A stretch of 64,000 nucleotides of DNA from Pseudomonadota bacterium. Its GTDB lineage: Bacteria; Pseudomonadota; Alphaproteobacteria; Rhizobiales; MH13. The position numbers and the translations under genes were made by a program. The notes beneath the pieces were generated by a model, which was given only the letters and a program-made list of their open reading frames with translations, was not told the DNA's origin and ran no database searches. Each line of letters opens with the position of its first letter. The first letter of the stretch is position 1. The stretch lies in contig JBCCPK010000007.1 in assembly GCA_039024915.1 (NCBI GenBank), forward strand, positions 124,001 to 188,000, written 5' to 3'. Of this stretch, positions 32,451-40,869 are shown piece after piece.

Positions 32451-33283
32451 TGGCTGTTGATCTGGAGAGGTTTGACAACGATCCGGTGCGTGAGCCGACC
32501 CGGTCGGTCCGCGCAGACCGGCTGCCTGAGCGCAAACGGGAAGAGTGCCAGCTCATTGTCGAGACGCCGGTTGCGGTGGTCATCCAGGGAACCACTGTTG
32601 CGGTGATGATGGCATCGCCGTCTGATCTTGAAGACTTTGCCGTTGGTTTTGCGTTCACCGAGGGGTTCATCTCCGCCCTCGACGACATTGTAGAACTTCA
32701 AGTGCTCGATCATGATCGCGGGATCGAAGCGCGGCTTTGGCTTAAGGATGACAAGGCTGAAGCGTTCGCGAACCGGCGCCGGTCCATGGCAGGTCCGGTC
32801 GGCTGCGGCCTATGCGGCATCGACAGCTTGGAGGAAGCAGCACGATCGGTACCCCGTCTGAAAAGCGCGCGAACCATGCTCTCAACCGATGAGATCAATA
32901 ATGCGACCGAGCAGCTTCGCAACCATCAGCCGTTCCACGATCAGACCCATGCGGCACACAGTGCAGGCTTCCTTGTCCCTGAGGCGGGGATTGTCGCCGT
33001 GCGCGAAGATGTCGGACGCCACAACGCCCTCGACAAGCTCATCGGCGCGCTTCTGTTGGGCGGGCAACCGGTCCAGAGCGGCGCCATCGTACTGACGTCC
33101 CGCATTTCGGTGGAATTGGTGCAGAAAACCGCTCTGGTCGGCTGCCCGATGATCATCGCCGTATCGGCACCAACAAGCTTCGCGGTGGAAGTGGCGATGG
33201 ATGCTGGCATCACGCTCATCGCGCACAGTCGAGGCGCCGGCTTCACCGTGTTCAGCCATTCGGAACGGTTAGCATCCGTCTGA
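32450..33283 (+). CDS. fdhD: Formate dehydrogenase accessory sulfurtransferase FdhD
   Basis: A 277-residue cytoplasmic protein that passes sulfur from a cysteine desulfurase to the molybdenum cofactor of formate dehydrogenases. The CxxC sulfur-carrying motif is present as GPVGCGLCGIDS (Cys119, Cys122, like Cys121/Cys124 of E. coli). Later family motifs are TAHSAGF-like HAAHSAGFLVPE, REDVGRHNALDKLIG and TSRISVELVQK. Its ATG overlaps the previous stop by one base. It supports the view that the enzyme at 29777 is a functional formate-dehydrogenase-like molybdoenzyme. Confidence 0.95.
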   Translation: MAVDLERFDNDPVREPTRSVRADRLPERKREECQLIVETPVAVVIQGTTVAVMMASPSDLEDFAVGFAFTEGFISALDDIVELQVLDHDRGIEARLWLKDDKAEAFANRRRSMAGPVGCGLCGIDSLEEAARSVPRLKSARTMLSTDEINNATEQLRNHQPFHDQTHAAHSAGFLVPEAGIVAVREDVGRHNALDKLIGALLLGGQPVQSGAIVLTSRISVELVQKTALVGCPMIIAVSAPTSFAVEVAMDAGITLIAHSRGAGFTVFSHSERLASV

Positions 33284-33425
33284 GTGCCACGGCGCACGGC
33301 CAAACCTCTCGACGGCACACTGTCTGGCAACACAAGAACCCGCCCTGCTGCTGGCCACTTTGGGCTGCTTTCGTGGGACGGCTCTTAGGCTTCGAGCGTG
33401 ACGTGACGATCCCTGCCCGGGGCCG

Positions 33426-33465
33426 AGACCCTAAGACCCTAAGACCCTGCGACCCTGAGACCTCA
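33426..33465 (+). repeat. Tandem octamer repeat (AGACCCTA-type, five units)
   Basis: Five head-to-tail 8-bp units: AGACCCTA, AGACCCTA, AGACCCTG, CGACCCTG, AGACCTCA. The first two are exact and the rest drift by one to three bases. It lies in non-coding DNA between fdhD and the TTT operon. No function is evident; it could vary in copy number by slippage. Confidence 0.7.
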
Positions 33466-33714
33466 GCCGATTGAGGCGAGACTAGGTACTCTGAAACGGC
33501 CAGTCGAGACAGCGGACTTGAAATGGTCTTGATCATGTCTCGATCGCGGAAGGGAAAAGCCTGCAGAAACATGCCAACCGTCAAACCGGTGCGACGATGC
33601 CAGGCCTGCTGAACGCGCCTTTCCGCATTCGGCGGCCACGTGCAGCGCGTAGAAGTTTTGCTCGCACTCGCCAAAGACAAGTGGCGGAAGGCTAGGGAAA
33701 GCAGGACTAAGAAA

Positions 33715-33732
33715 ATTTTGGTATACCAAAAT
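33715..33732. promoter_or_regulatory. 18-bp perfect palindrome, probable GntR/FCD operator
   Basis: ATTTTGGTATACCAAAAT reads the same on both strands over all 18 bases. Its centre TTGGTATACCAA fits the style of FadR-subfamily operators. It stands 65 bp before the first TTT receptor gene, whose operon includes a GntR/FCD regulator (38886), so that regulator is the obvious ligand. Binding is inferred. Confidence 0.65.
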
Positions 33733-33797
33733 ATCTTTTGTTGCTAAGGACCTCCCAGACGCGCGAACGAACGCGCGCATTCAAGGAGGAAAATTCG

Positions 33798-34742
33798 ATG
33801 AAGAAGCTCTTGCTGGCAGCCGCTGCCACCGCCACCGTTTGCACAGGCGCAGTGGCGGAAGACTTCCCAGCCCGAACCATTGAGGTCGTGACGCACGCCG
33901 GTAATGGCGGCGGCACTGATGTGACGACGCGCATGATGATGATCCGCGCACGCCGCGAACTTGGCACCGACATGGTTGTCGTCAATCGTCGTGGCGGCGG
34001 TGGCGCCGTCGCGATGGACTACTATCTTGAGCAAGAAGCCGACGGTCACAGCATCTTGACCTTTACGATTGGTCACTCGGCCACAGTTGCGCTTGGCAAC
34101 ACCGAAATGACGCTCGATGACGTCCGCCCAATCGCGCGCGGTACCGATGATCCTCAAATCCTGATGACCCGTTGCGGTGTCTATGACAGCGCCGAAGCGT
34201 TCGTTGAAGCGCAGCGTGAGGAAGGCCTGAAGTATGGCACCACGCACCTTGGTGGCATCGACGATGTGTCCGCCTTCATGTTTGTGCGCCGTGGTGATCT
34301 GGCAACGCCTGATATCGTGCCCTTCGAAGGTGGCGGTGAGCTCGCCACACAGCTTGTTGCAGGTGCGGTCGATGTGGCGGTTTTGAACCTCGCTGAGGCC
34401 GGCTCGCAGATCGAAGCAGGCGACATTTGCCCGATCGTTGTTCTGGCACCTGAGCGTATGAGTGCCCTTCCCGATGTTTCGACCGCTCAGGAGCTTGGTA
34501 TTGACGCCAACTTCTCGACGGTGCGTGGCTTTGTTGTGCATGCGGATACGCCCGATGAGGTCGCGATGAAGATCGAAGACGCGCTGATCTCTTCGATGAA
34601 CCATACTGTTTACCAGGGCTTCCTGACCTCGGTCGGTCTGGATGCAACCTCGGTTGCAGGTTCAGACGTTTGGGGCAATCAGCTCAGCTCCATGCAGTCC
34701 GATATGGATGCAGCTTTGCGTGAACTTGGCTTCATCGAATAA
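33798..34742 (+). CDS. TTT transporter receptor 1 (TctC family)
   Basis: A 314-residue periplasmic binding protein of a tripartite tricarboxylate transporter. It has a Sec signal (MKKLLLAAAATATVCTGAVA, then EDFPAR). THAGNGGGTD matches the glycine-rich ligand loop and DVWGNQL the C-terminal family motif. ATG 33798 follows a near-perfect AAGGAGGA. The product should capture a carboxylate and hand it to the TctA/TctB pair encoded next. Enzyme genes downstream point to a sugar acid as ligand. Confidence 0.9.
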   Translation: MKKLLLAAAATATVCTGAVAEDFPARTIEVVTHAGNGGGTDVTTRMMMIRARRELGTDMVVVNRRGGGGAVAMDYYLEQEADGHSILTFTIGHSATVALGNTEMTLDDVRPIARGTDDPQILMTRCGVYDSAEAFVEAQREEGLKYGTTHLGGIDDVSAFMFVRRGDLATPDIVPFEGGGELATQLVAGAVDVAVLNLAEAGSQIEAGDICPIVVLAPERMSALPDVSTAQELGIDANFSTVRGFVVHADTPDEVAMKIEDALISSMNHTVYQGFLTSVGLDATSVAGSDVWGNQLSSMQSDMDAALRELGFIE

Positions 34743-34755
34743 GCACGTCGCGTGC

Positions 34756-34788
34756 CCTGGTCCGCTTTCCTCCCCGGCGGGCCAGGGG
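34756..34788 (+). terminator. Intercistronic hairpin after TTT receptor 1
   Basis: Stem CCCTGGTCCGC (34756-34766) / GCGGGCCAGGG (34778-34788), 11 bp with one G-U pair, loop of 11. It begins 14 nt after the receptor stop and precedes the tctB-like gene. With no T-tract it may act as an RNA-stabilising or partly terminating element, keeping receptor output above that of the membrane subunits. Confidence 0.5.
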
Positions 34789-34849
34789 TTCGTACCCATC
34801 GAGTATCCTTCGCAACGATCTTAATCGTGCCCACTCAAAGGACGTGGAC

Positions 34850-35290
34850 ATGGCCCGCATCGCGGTTCCTCTCGGCCTGATCGCTTTCTGCTGCGTCGCC
34901 TTTTGGCTGACCACCCAGTTTGATCGCGTGCCACCCATTTTGCTGCGTGGTATGCAGCCGGAACACTTCCCGCAGCTCGTGATCGTGCTGATCGCTGTTC
35001 TATCGCTCGCTGTCATGATGCTCGACCCTGTGGTCGACATCGCGGCACCGGACAAGATGGTCTGGATCAGTATGGGGTTGTTCGGGGTTTTCGGTCTGGT
35101 CACGCAGATCGATCTGTTCCTTGCCCTTGGCATCTTCGCCGGAGCTCTTGCATTCCTGTGGGGTGAGCGACGGGCGTGGGCACTGGTGCTGGTTGCGCTG
35201 ATCGCTCCCACCGCTGTCTTCTTTCTGTTTGATCAGATCTTCGAAGTGCGCTTCCCCCGCGGGGCGCTGACAAACCTCTGGTACGGGTAG
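34850..35290 (+). CDS. TTT transporter small membrane subunit 1 (TctB family)
   Basis: A 146-residue protein with about four transmembrane helices, matching TctB in length and layout: an N-terminal helix, a MQPEHFPQL-like segment typical of the family, and two closing hydrophobic stretches. ATG 34850 is chosen because AAAGGA is then 7 nt away; GTG 34844 is in frame. The large subunit gene starts 6 nt after its stop. Confidence 0.85.
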   Translation: MARIAVPLGLIAFCCVAFWLTTQFDRVPPILLRGMQPEHFPQLVIVLIAVLSLAVMMLDPVVDIAAPDKMVWISMGLFGVFGLVTQIDLFLALGIFAGALAFLWGERRAWALVLVALIAPTAVFFLFDQIFEVRFPRGALTNLWYG

Positions 35291-35296
35291 CGGGCA

Positions 35297-36796
35297 ATGG
35301 AAGCGCTAGTTGGCGGGCTCTACGCCCTCATGGACCCCGGTCTTCTCTTCCTCATCTTTTTGGCAACGCTCGGCGGCGTGGTGATCGGTGCATTGCCGGG
35401 GCTTAACGCCACAACCGGTGCCGCGCTGATGCTGCCGTTCACGATCACGATGGAGCCAATTCCGGCCATCGCGATCCTGACGACGATCTATTGTGCTGCC
35501 ACGTTTGCTGGCGCCATCACGGCAATCCTCATCAACACGCCTGGGACGTCAGCCAGTGCAACCACCTGCCTTGACGGTTACCCGCTGGCGCAGCGCGGCG
35601 AGGCCGGTAGGGCGCTTGGTATGGCGACCATCTCGTCGACCTTTGGCGGCATCATTTCCGTGATCTGCCTCATGGCAGCTGCGCCGCTTCTAGCGCGCAT
35701 GGCCTACAATTTTGCACCGCCGGAATACTTCGCCCTGACCGTGTTCGGCATCTCTATGCTCGCAACGATCGGCAGCGGCACACCGATGCGCAATATCATC
35801 GCGGGTCTGTTGGGTATCTTGCTCGCCACAGTCGGCAAGGATCTTCTGACCACCGTCGAGCGCTTCACCTTCGGCTTCAATGAGCTCTCCGAAGGGATTG
35901 GCTTTGTACCAGTGATGATTGGGATCTTCGGGATTTCTGAGCTTCTGGTCCAGGCGGAGCGTCTGTCGGTTGAGCAGCGCCAGGTCATCATGAAGGCGAT
36001 CAAGCTGCCGAGCCGCGAAGACTATCGCCGCGTCTGGCGGACGATCCTGCGCAGTTCAGGCATTGGTACATTCATCGGCATTCTACCCGCTGAGGGTGCC
36101 ACCGTAGCCTCGATGATCGGCTACAATGAAGCGCGCCGCTGGTCGAAGAAGCCTGAGGAGTTTGGCAAAGGCTCCATTGAAGGGATCGCTGGATCGGAAG
36201 CGGCCAACAACTCCGCGACCGGCGGGGCTATGGTGCCGACCTTAGCTCTTGGCATTCCTGGAAGCCCAACCGCCGCCGTCATCCTGGCTGGTTTGATGGT
36301 GCACGGCCTTCAGCCGGGCCCGACAATGTTCACCGACCAAGCGCAGTTCGCCTACGCCATCTTTTGGGCGATGCTGCTGGTGAACGTCATGTTCATCTTC
36401 GTGGGGTTGTTCGGCGCCAAGATATTCGCCCGCGTCGCCTTTATCCCGATCCCCATTCTGTGGCCGATCGTTTTCACGTTTTCCGTCGTCGGCGCTTATG
36501 CTCTCGACCAATCCATGCTGGACGTATGGATCGCGATTGGCTCGGGCATTATCGGCTACTTCATGCGCCGCTTCGGCTATTCGGTTGTGCCGCTTGCCAT
36601 CGGATTGATCCTGGGCGGCATGCTTGAAAAGCGGTTGGGGCAGTCTTTGATTATGCTCGATGATCAATGGTGGCTCATGTTCACCCGGCCGCTATCGCTT
36701 TTGTTCTTTGTTCTAACCATCCTTGCGCTGTTCGGACCCTGGCTTTGGAAAAAGCTGGTCAGGCAGCCCGGTCCCGCCGCGACGGCTGGAGAGTAA
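35297..36796 (+). CDS. TTT transporter large membrane subunit 1 (TctA family)
   Basis: A 499-residue inner-membrane protein of about twelve helices. The family motif GALPGLNATTGAALMLPFT lies near residue 32; INTPGTSASATTCLDGYPLAQRG and the second-half LGIPGSPTAAVILAG repeat reflect the internal duplication of TctA. It forms the transport channel energised by an ion gradient. It is followed 3 nt later by the dehydratase gene, linking transport to catabolism in one operon. Confidence 0.94.
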   Translation: MEALVGGLYALMDPGLLFLIFLATLGGVVIGALPGLNATTGAALMLPFTITMEPIPAIAILTTIYCAATFAGAITAILINTPGTSASATTCLDGYPLAQRGEAGRALGMATISSTFGGIISVICLMAAAPLLARMAYNFAPPEYFALTVFGISMLATIGSGTPMRNIIAGLLGILLATVGKDLLTTVERFTFGFNELSEGIGFVPVMIGIFGISELLVQAERLSVEQRQVIMKAIKLPSREDYRRVWRTILRSSGIGTFIGILPAEGATVASMIGYNEARRWSKKPEEFGKGSIEGIAGSEAANNSATGGAMVPTLALGIPGSPTAAVILAGLMVHGLQPGPTMFTDQAQFAYAIFWAMLLVNVMFIFVGLFGAKIFARVAFIPIPILWPIVFTFSVVGAYALDQSMLDVWIAIGSGIIGYFMRRFGYSVVPLAIGLILGGMLEKRLGQSLIMLDDQWWLMFTRPLSLLFFVLTILALFGPWLWKKLVRQPGPAATAGE

Positions 36797-36799
36797 GTC

Positions 36800-37975
36800 A
36801 TGACCAAGATTAAATCCGTCCGTGCACGCGTCTGGCACTGGAAAGGCCCAACGGTCCCTCCGACCGGCAATTTCTGCACCAACGCCTCTGATGCCCTTTG
36901 GATGAAGGGCGACGCCATGGAGTCCTTTCGGTTCCACCAGTGGCTGACCTGCGAGGTTGAGGCGGAAGACGGGACCGTCGGCATCGGCAACGCGGCGCTG
37001 GCGCCCGGTTTGGTCAAGGCAGCCATTGATGAGTGGTACGCCCCTCTGGTGATCGGCGAGGACCCGTTCGACTACGCTTATATTTGGGAAAAGATGTACC
37101 GCCGCACCCATGCCTGGGGCCGCAAGGGCGTTGGTATGACGGCGATGTCGGCCATCGATATCGCGATTTGGGATCTGATGGGCAAGTTGGCCGGTAAGCC
37201 GGTATTCAAGCTGTTGGGTGGCCGGACCAAGGAGCGGATCCCGGTCTACTATTCCAAGCTTTACTCGGGCCCTATCGACGCCATGCAGAGGGAGGCCGAG
37301 GAGGCCAAGAAGCACGGCTACACAGGCTACAAGATGCGGTTTGGGTGGGGTCCGAAGGACGGCATGGCCGGCATGCGCGAGAACCTCAAACGCGTCGAGG
37401 CCATTCGTGAGGTGATCGGTTACGATGTCGACTTCATGCTTGAGTGCTACATGGGCTGGAACCTCGATTACACCAAGCGCATGCTGCCGAAGCTGGCAAA
37501 GTATGAGCCCCGCTGGCTTGAGGAGCCGGTTATCGCCGATGACGTCGAGGGTTATCGCGAGCTCAATGCAATGAACATCGTCCCGATCTCAGGTGGCGAG
37601 CACGAATATTCGATCATTGGCTGCAAGGATCTGATCGCAACCAAGGCCGTCAGTGTCCTTCAGTACGATACCAACCGCGTCGGCGGTATCACCGCGGCGC
37701 AGAAGATAAACGCGATTGCCGAAGCCTATCAGCTGCCTGTGATCCCGCACGCCGGTCAGGCGCACAATTATCACGTGTCCATGGCCAACACGAACTGCCC
37801 GATCAGCGAGTACTTCCCGGTCTTCGACGTCGAAGTTGGCAATGAGTTGTTCTACTACATCTTCGATGGCGACCCGGAGGCCGAGGATGGCTTCCTGCAG
37901 CTCGACGACGACACGCCGGGCTTGGGTATCAGCATCACCGACAAACACCTTGAGCATTTCGAGATCCACGAATGA
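36800..37975 (+). CDS. Enolase-superfamily sugar-acid dehydratase (rhamnonate dehydratase-like)
   Basis: A 391-residue mandelate racemase/muconate lactonising-type enzyme, closest in pattern to L-rhamnonate dehydratase. Both share KMxxxWGPxDGxAGxR, the ligand run and SGEH/GGEH. The barrel metal ligands read Glu215 (FMLECY; aspartate in rhamnonate dehydratase), Glu241 or Glu242 (WLEEP) and Glu267 (GGEHEY); the catalytic-type His317 is in IPHAG. The expected reaction is syn-dehydration of an acid sugar to a 2-keto-3-deoxy acid. GGAGAG precedes the ATG. The next gene, an aldolase, overlaps its stop by 4 nt. Confidence 0.82.
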   Translation: MTKIKSVRARVWHWKGPTVPPTGNFCTNASDALWMKGDAMESFRFHQWLTCEVEAEDGTVGIGNAALAPGLVKAAIDEWYAPLVIGEDPFDYAYIWEKMYRRTHAWGRKGVGMTAMSAIDIAIWDLMGKLAGKPVFKLLGGRTKERIPVYYSKLYSGPIDAMQREAEEAKKHGYTGYKMRFGWGPKDGMAGMRENLKRVEAIREVIGYDVDFMLECYMGWNLDYTKRMLPKLAKYEPRWLEEPVIADDVEGYRELNAMNIVPISGGEHEYSIIGCKDLIATKAVSVLQYDTNRVGGITAAQKINAIAEAYQLPVIPHAGQAHNYHVSMANTNCPISEYFPVFDVEVGNELFYYIFDGDPEAEDGFLQLDDDTPGLGISITDKHLEHFEIHE

Positions 37976-38883
37976 CGACCTATTCGGGCATTTGGCCGGT
38001 TGCGCCGACGCCTTTCCATGATGATGGGACGGTGGACTATGACGGCATGCGCCGCGTCATTGATTGCATGGTCGATCAGGGATCGGATGGCATTTGCATT
38101 CTGGCGAATTTCTCTGAGCAGTTTCTCATCACAGATGAGGAACGGCGCGAGCTGACTGAACTGTCTTTGCAGCAGATGGCAGGTCGGCTGCCCGTCATTG
38201 TCACGATCAGTCACTTCGCCACTGAAATCGCTGTTACGCGCGCCAGGCACGCGAAGGATCATGGCGCTTCTATCGTGATGATGATGCCGCCTTATCATGG
38301 CGCGCTCATGCGCGGGAGTGCTGAGCAGACCTATGAGCAGTTCGCACGCGTTGGCGATGTCGGCATTCCCATCATGGTGCAGGACGCGCCGCTCTCTGGC
38401 GTCGATCTGCCTGTTCCGCTCCTTGTTAAGATGGCGCGTGAAATTGAGATGTTGAAGCTGTTCAAGATCGAATGCGCTCAAGCCGCAGCGAAGCTGCGCG
38501 CGCTCGTTACCGAGGGTGGCGATGCTATCGAAGGGCCGTTTGATGGCGAAGAAGGGATCACCTTGATGGCTGATCTCGATGCGGGTGCTACCGGTTCCAT
38601 GACGAGCGCGATGATCCCTGATCAGATTAAGCCCGTCGTCGAGGCGCATCGCGCCGGCGATCACGAAGCGGCGACGGCGGCCTATGCGCGTGTCTTGCCA
38701 GCCATCAACTTTGAGAATCGCCAATGCGGATTCCGGTCTGCCAAAGCTGTGATGGTTGAGGGCGGGGTCTTTGGTTCGGCCTTCTGCCGTCATCCGATCC
38801 CGCCGCTTCACGCGCAGACGCACCAGCAACTGCTTGATCTCGTGCGTCCGTTGGACCCGGTCGCGCTGAGCTGGGGGCACTAG
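37972..38883 (+). CDS. Dihydrodipicolinate synthase-family aldolase
   Basis: A 303-residue class I aldolase of the DHDPS/N-acetylneuraminate lyase family, likely to cleave the 2-keto-3-deoxy acid from the dehydratase. The Schiff-base lysine is Lys165 (KLFKIEC). Two usual motifs are changed: GTTGE is replaced by ANFSEQ (45-50), and the Y-N-x-P tyrosine segment reads VQDAP (136-140), so the general-base tyrosine seems absent. It overlaps the dehydratase stop by ATGA and lies 2 nt before the regulator gene. Exact substrate unknown. Confidence 0.82.
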   Translation: MTTYSGIWPVAPTPFHDDGTVDYDGMRRVIDCMVDQGSDGICILANFSEQFLITDEERRELTELSLQQMAGRLPVIVTISHFATEIAVTRARHAKDHGASIVMMMPPYHGALMRGSAEQTYEQFARVGDVGIPIMVQDAPLSGVDLPVPLLVKMAREIEMLKLFKIECAQAAAKLRALVTEGGDAIEGPFDGEEGITLMADLDAGATGSMTSAMIPDQIKPVVEAHRAGDHEAATAAYARVLPAINFENRQCGFRSAKAVMVEGGVFGSAFCRHPIPPLHAQTHQQLLDLVRPLDPVALSWGH

Positions 38884-38885
38884 GC

Positions 38886-39608
38886 ATGAGCACTGTCATC
38901 GACCTTAAAAGTCTCATCGACAAGGAAGGCGGGGTTTCACGCAGCCCCAGCCTGTCGGAAGATGCTGCCAGCACACTGCGCGAGATGATCCTACTCGAAA
39001 AGTTGCCACCTGGTATGGCATTGCCAGAGCGCGATCTCGCCGAAGCCCTGAATGTCAGCCGTACGCCAATGCGCGAAGCCATTCGCCTGCTTGCGAATGA
39101 AGGTCTTGTTTCCTACACGCCCTCGCGCCGACCCTATGTTGCCGACCCGTCGCTTGAAGAGATCAACGATTATCTGCGGGTCCAAGGATGTCTTGAAGCG
39201 CTTGCCGGCGAACTGGCGTGCTCGCTGGCCTCTGATCGGGAACTGGCCACGATTGCCGACATCAACATGTCCATAGCAGACGCTGCCGATGCCGAAGGAA
39301 AGCTACGCGCCTTTAGGCAAGACATGCAGTTTCACAATGCCATCGTCGCAGCCGCGCGCAACCAAGCACTGGCGGACACGCACAAGACCTACAATGCCCG
39401 GCTTTGGCGCGTGCGCTTTTTGTCCTCCCAGCGCCTGCAAGGACGTGGGGAGACCCGCCGGGAACATCTGGAAATTGTCGAGGCGCTGACGGCGCGCGAC
39501 CCTGGGCGCACAGCTGCCGCTTTGAAGAAGCATTTGCAAACCGCCGAGACCAACATCGCAGCAGCGCTCGATGAGCGCGCCCAAGCCAAACAAGAGCGAT
39601 CATCATGA
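38886..39608 (+). CDS. GntR/FadR-family (FCD) transcriptional regulator
   Basis: A 240-residue regulator inside the catabolic operon. Winged helix at about residues 15-85 (LAEALNVSRTPMREAIRLLANEGLV, PSRRPYVADPS), then an FCD effector domain with metal-ligand-like His residues (MQFHNAIV, RREHLEIVEAL). Such proteins usually repress their operon until a pathway acid binds. The palindrome at 33715 is the likely operator. The gene lies 2 nt after the aldolase stop, and the next start overlaps its own stop. Confidence 0.9.
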   Translation: MSTVIDLKSLIDKEGGVSRSPSLSEDAASTLREMILLEKLPPGMALPERDLAEALNVSRTPMREAIRLLANEGLVSYTPSRRPYVADPSLEEINDYLRVQGCLEALAGELACSLASDRELATIADINMSIADAADAEGKLRAFRQDMQFHNAIVAAARNQALADTHKTYNARLWRVRFLSSQRLQGRGETRREHLEIVEALTARDPGRTAAALKKHLQTAETNIAAALDERAQAKQERSS

Positions 39609-40621
39609 GCCGACCCCGACTTGCAATCGTGCCAGGCGACCCCTCCGGGATTGGACCGGAGCTCATTGCCAAGCTGCTCCATGAAGACGGTGTACGAGAA
39701 GCGGCGGACATCGTTCTGGTTGGCGACGGCCATCTATGGCAACGGGGTGGCAAGCAGGCTCATTTAGAGGTGCCACTCAACACCATTTCCGAGGACAGCA
39801 TTGCGGACTTTGGCGGGCTCGCGCACCTCGATATGAACACGATTTCTCCTGAAGACGTGCGCATTGCCGAGGTTACCAAGGCTGGTGGCACAACCTCTCT
39901 ACGCTGCCTCGATCGGGCGATGGATCTGGCACAGGCCGACCTGGTCGATGGCATCCTCTTCGCACCCTTCAACAAAGCAGCGATGACGTCCGCTGGTCTG
40001 AATGCCGAAGACGAGCATCGCTACATGGCGCGCTATCTCGGTTTTGAAGGCTATCACAGCGAAATCAACGTCTTGGACGATCTGATGACCACGCGTGTCA
40101 CCAGCCATATCGGTCTTAAAGACGTTGCGCAGAATATCGATGAAGCCGGCGTTATCCGCGCCGTGGGTCTTGCCTACAACACCCTGAAGCGCGCCGGTCG
40201 CGATCATCCGCACATCGCGGTTGCCGCGCTTAATCCGCACGCTGGCGACAATGGCAAATTCGGTCGAGAAGAGATCGAAATCCTCGAACCTGCAGTGCGC
40301 AGTTGCCAGGAACGGCAGATGAAAGTGACCGGTCCCTGGCCATCCGACACCGTGTTCTTGAAAGCCAAACGCGGCGAGGTTGATGCGGTGGTCACGATGT
40401 ACCACGACCAGGGCCAGATAGCGATCAAGCTGATGGGTTTCGAGCGCGGCGTGACGGTCGCGGGCGGCTTGCCGATCCCGATCGCGACCCCCGCACACGG
40501 CACTGCCTTCGATATCGCCGGACAGAATAAGGCCAACGTTGGGGCTACCCGCCAAGCCTTTGATCTTCTTGTGCGCATGGCCAAGACCCATCGCGCTGCA
40601 CGCTTGGAGCAGGTCGCCTAA
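39605..40621 (+). CDS. PdxA2-like 4-phosphate dehydrogenase (4-hydroxythreonine-4-phosphate dehydrogenase family)
   Basis: A 338-residue NAD-dependent metalloenzyme of the PdxA family. It shows GDPSGIGPE at the N-terminus and the three metal-site histidines in TSHIGLKDV, NPHAGDNG and MYHDQGQI. In sugar-acid operons such proteins (PdxA2) oxidise D-erythronate- or D-threonate-4-phosphate rather than making vitamin B6. That reading fits here, but the DUF1537 kinase that normally makes the substrate is missing from the operon. The start overlaps the regulator stop by ATGA. Vitamin B6 synthesis is a possible alternative; pdxJ lies at 51909. Confidence 0.82.
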   Translation: MSRPRLAIVPGDPSGIGPELIAKLLHEDGVREAADIVLVGDGHLWQRGGKQAHLEVPLNTISEDSIADFGGLAHLDMNTISPEDVRIAEVTKAGGTTSLRCLDRAMDLAQADLVDGILFAPFNKAAMTSAGLNAEDEHRYMARYLGFEGYHSEINVLDDLMTTRVTSHIGLKDVAQNIDEAGVIRAVGLAYNTLKRAGRDHPHIAVAALNPHAGDNGKFGREEIEILEPAVRSCQERQMKVTGPWPSDTVFLKAKRGEVDAVVTMYHDQGQIAIKLMGFERGVTVAGGLPIPIATPAHGTAFDIAGQNKANVGATRQAFDLLVRMAKTHRAARLEQVA

Positions 40622-40869
40622 TGGAACGCGCAGGGAACGCACTGATTCCCGGTGGATGCACGAACGGCGAATGGTCCCTCGCTTTGATGCCCCTTTCTAG
40701 GTGGCGCACTCACTTTGGGCTGGCACCACGACGGATACCGATCACCCGAATTCCGCAACCAGTTTGCGACCAGACCCTGCTTGACCTCGCATTTTGCGCC
40801 CTCCGCCACAGGGGTGCGCCGGCTTGATGCCGTAAGACAAAAACCAAGAATGTGGCCACGGAGGAATAC

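Larger units (their letters stand above)
33284..33797. other. Intergenic region before the first TTT operon
   Basis: No gene is supported in these 514 bases. They hold five imperfect tandem octamers (33426-33465) and an 18-bp perfect palindrome (33715-33732) 65 bp before the receptor gene. The region from about 33700 to 33745 is AT-rich and likely includes the operon promoter, so the palindrome would overlap or border it. Confidence 0.5.

Noticed and set aside
40621-40827. 68-codon ORF after the PdxA2-like gene
   Set aside because: It begins at the stop of pdxA2 but the product is not protein-like, and no family or binding site is seen. The region is better read as the leader of the second TTT operon.
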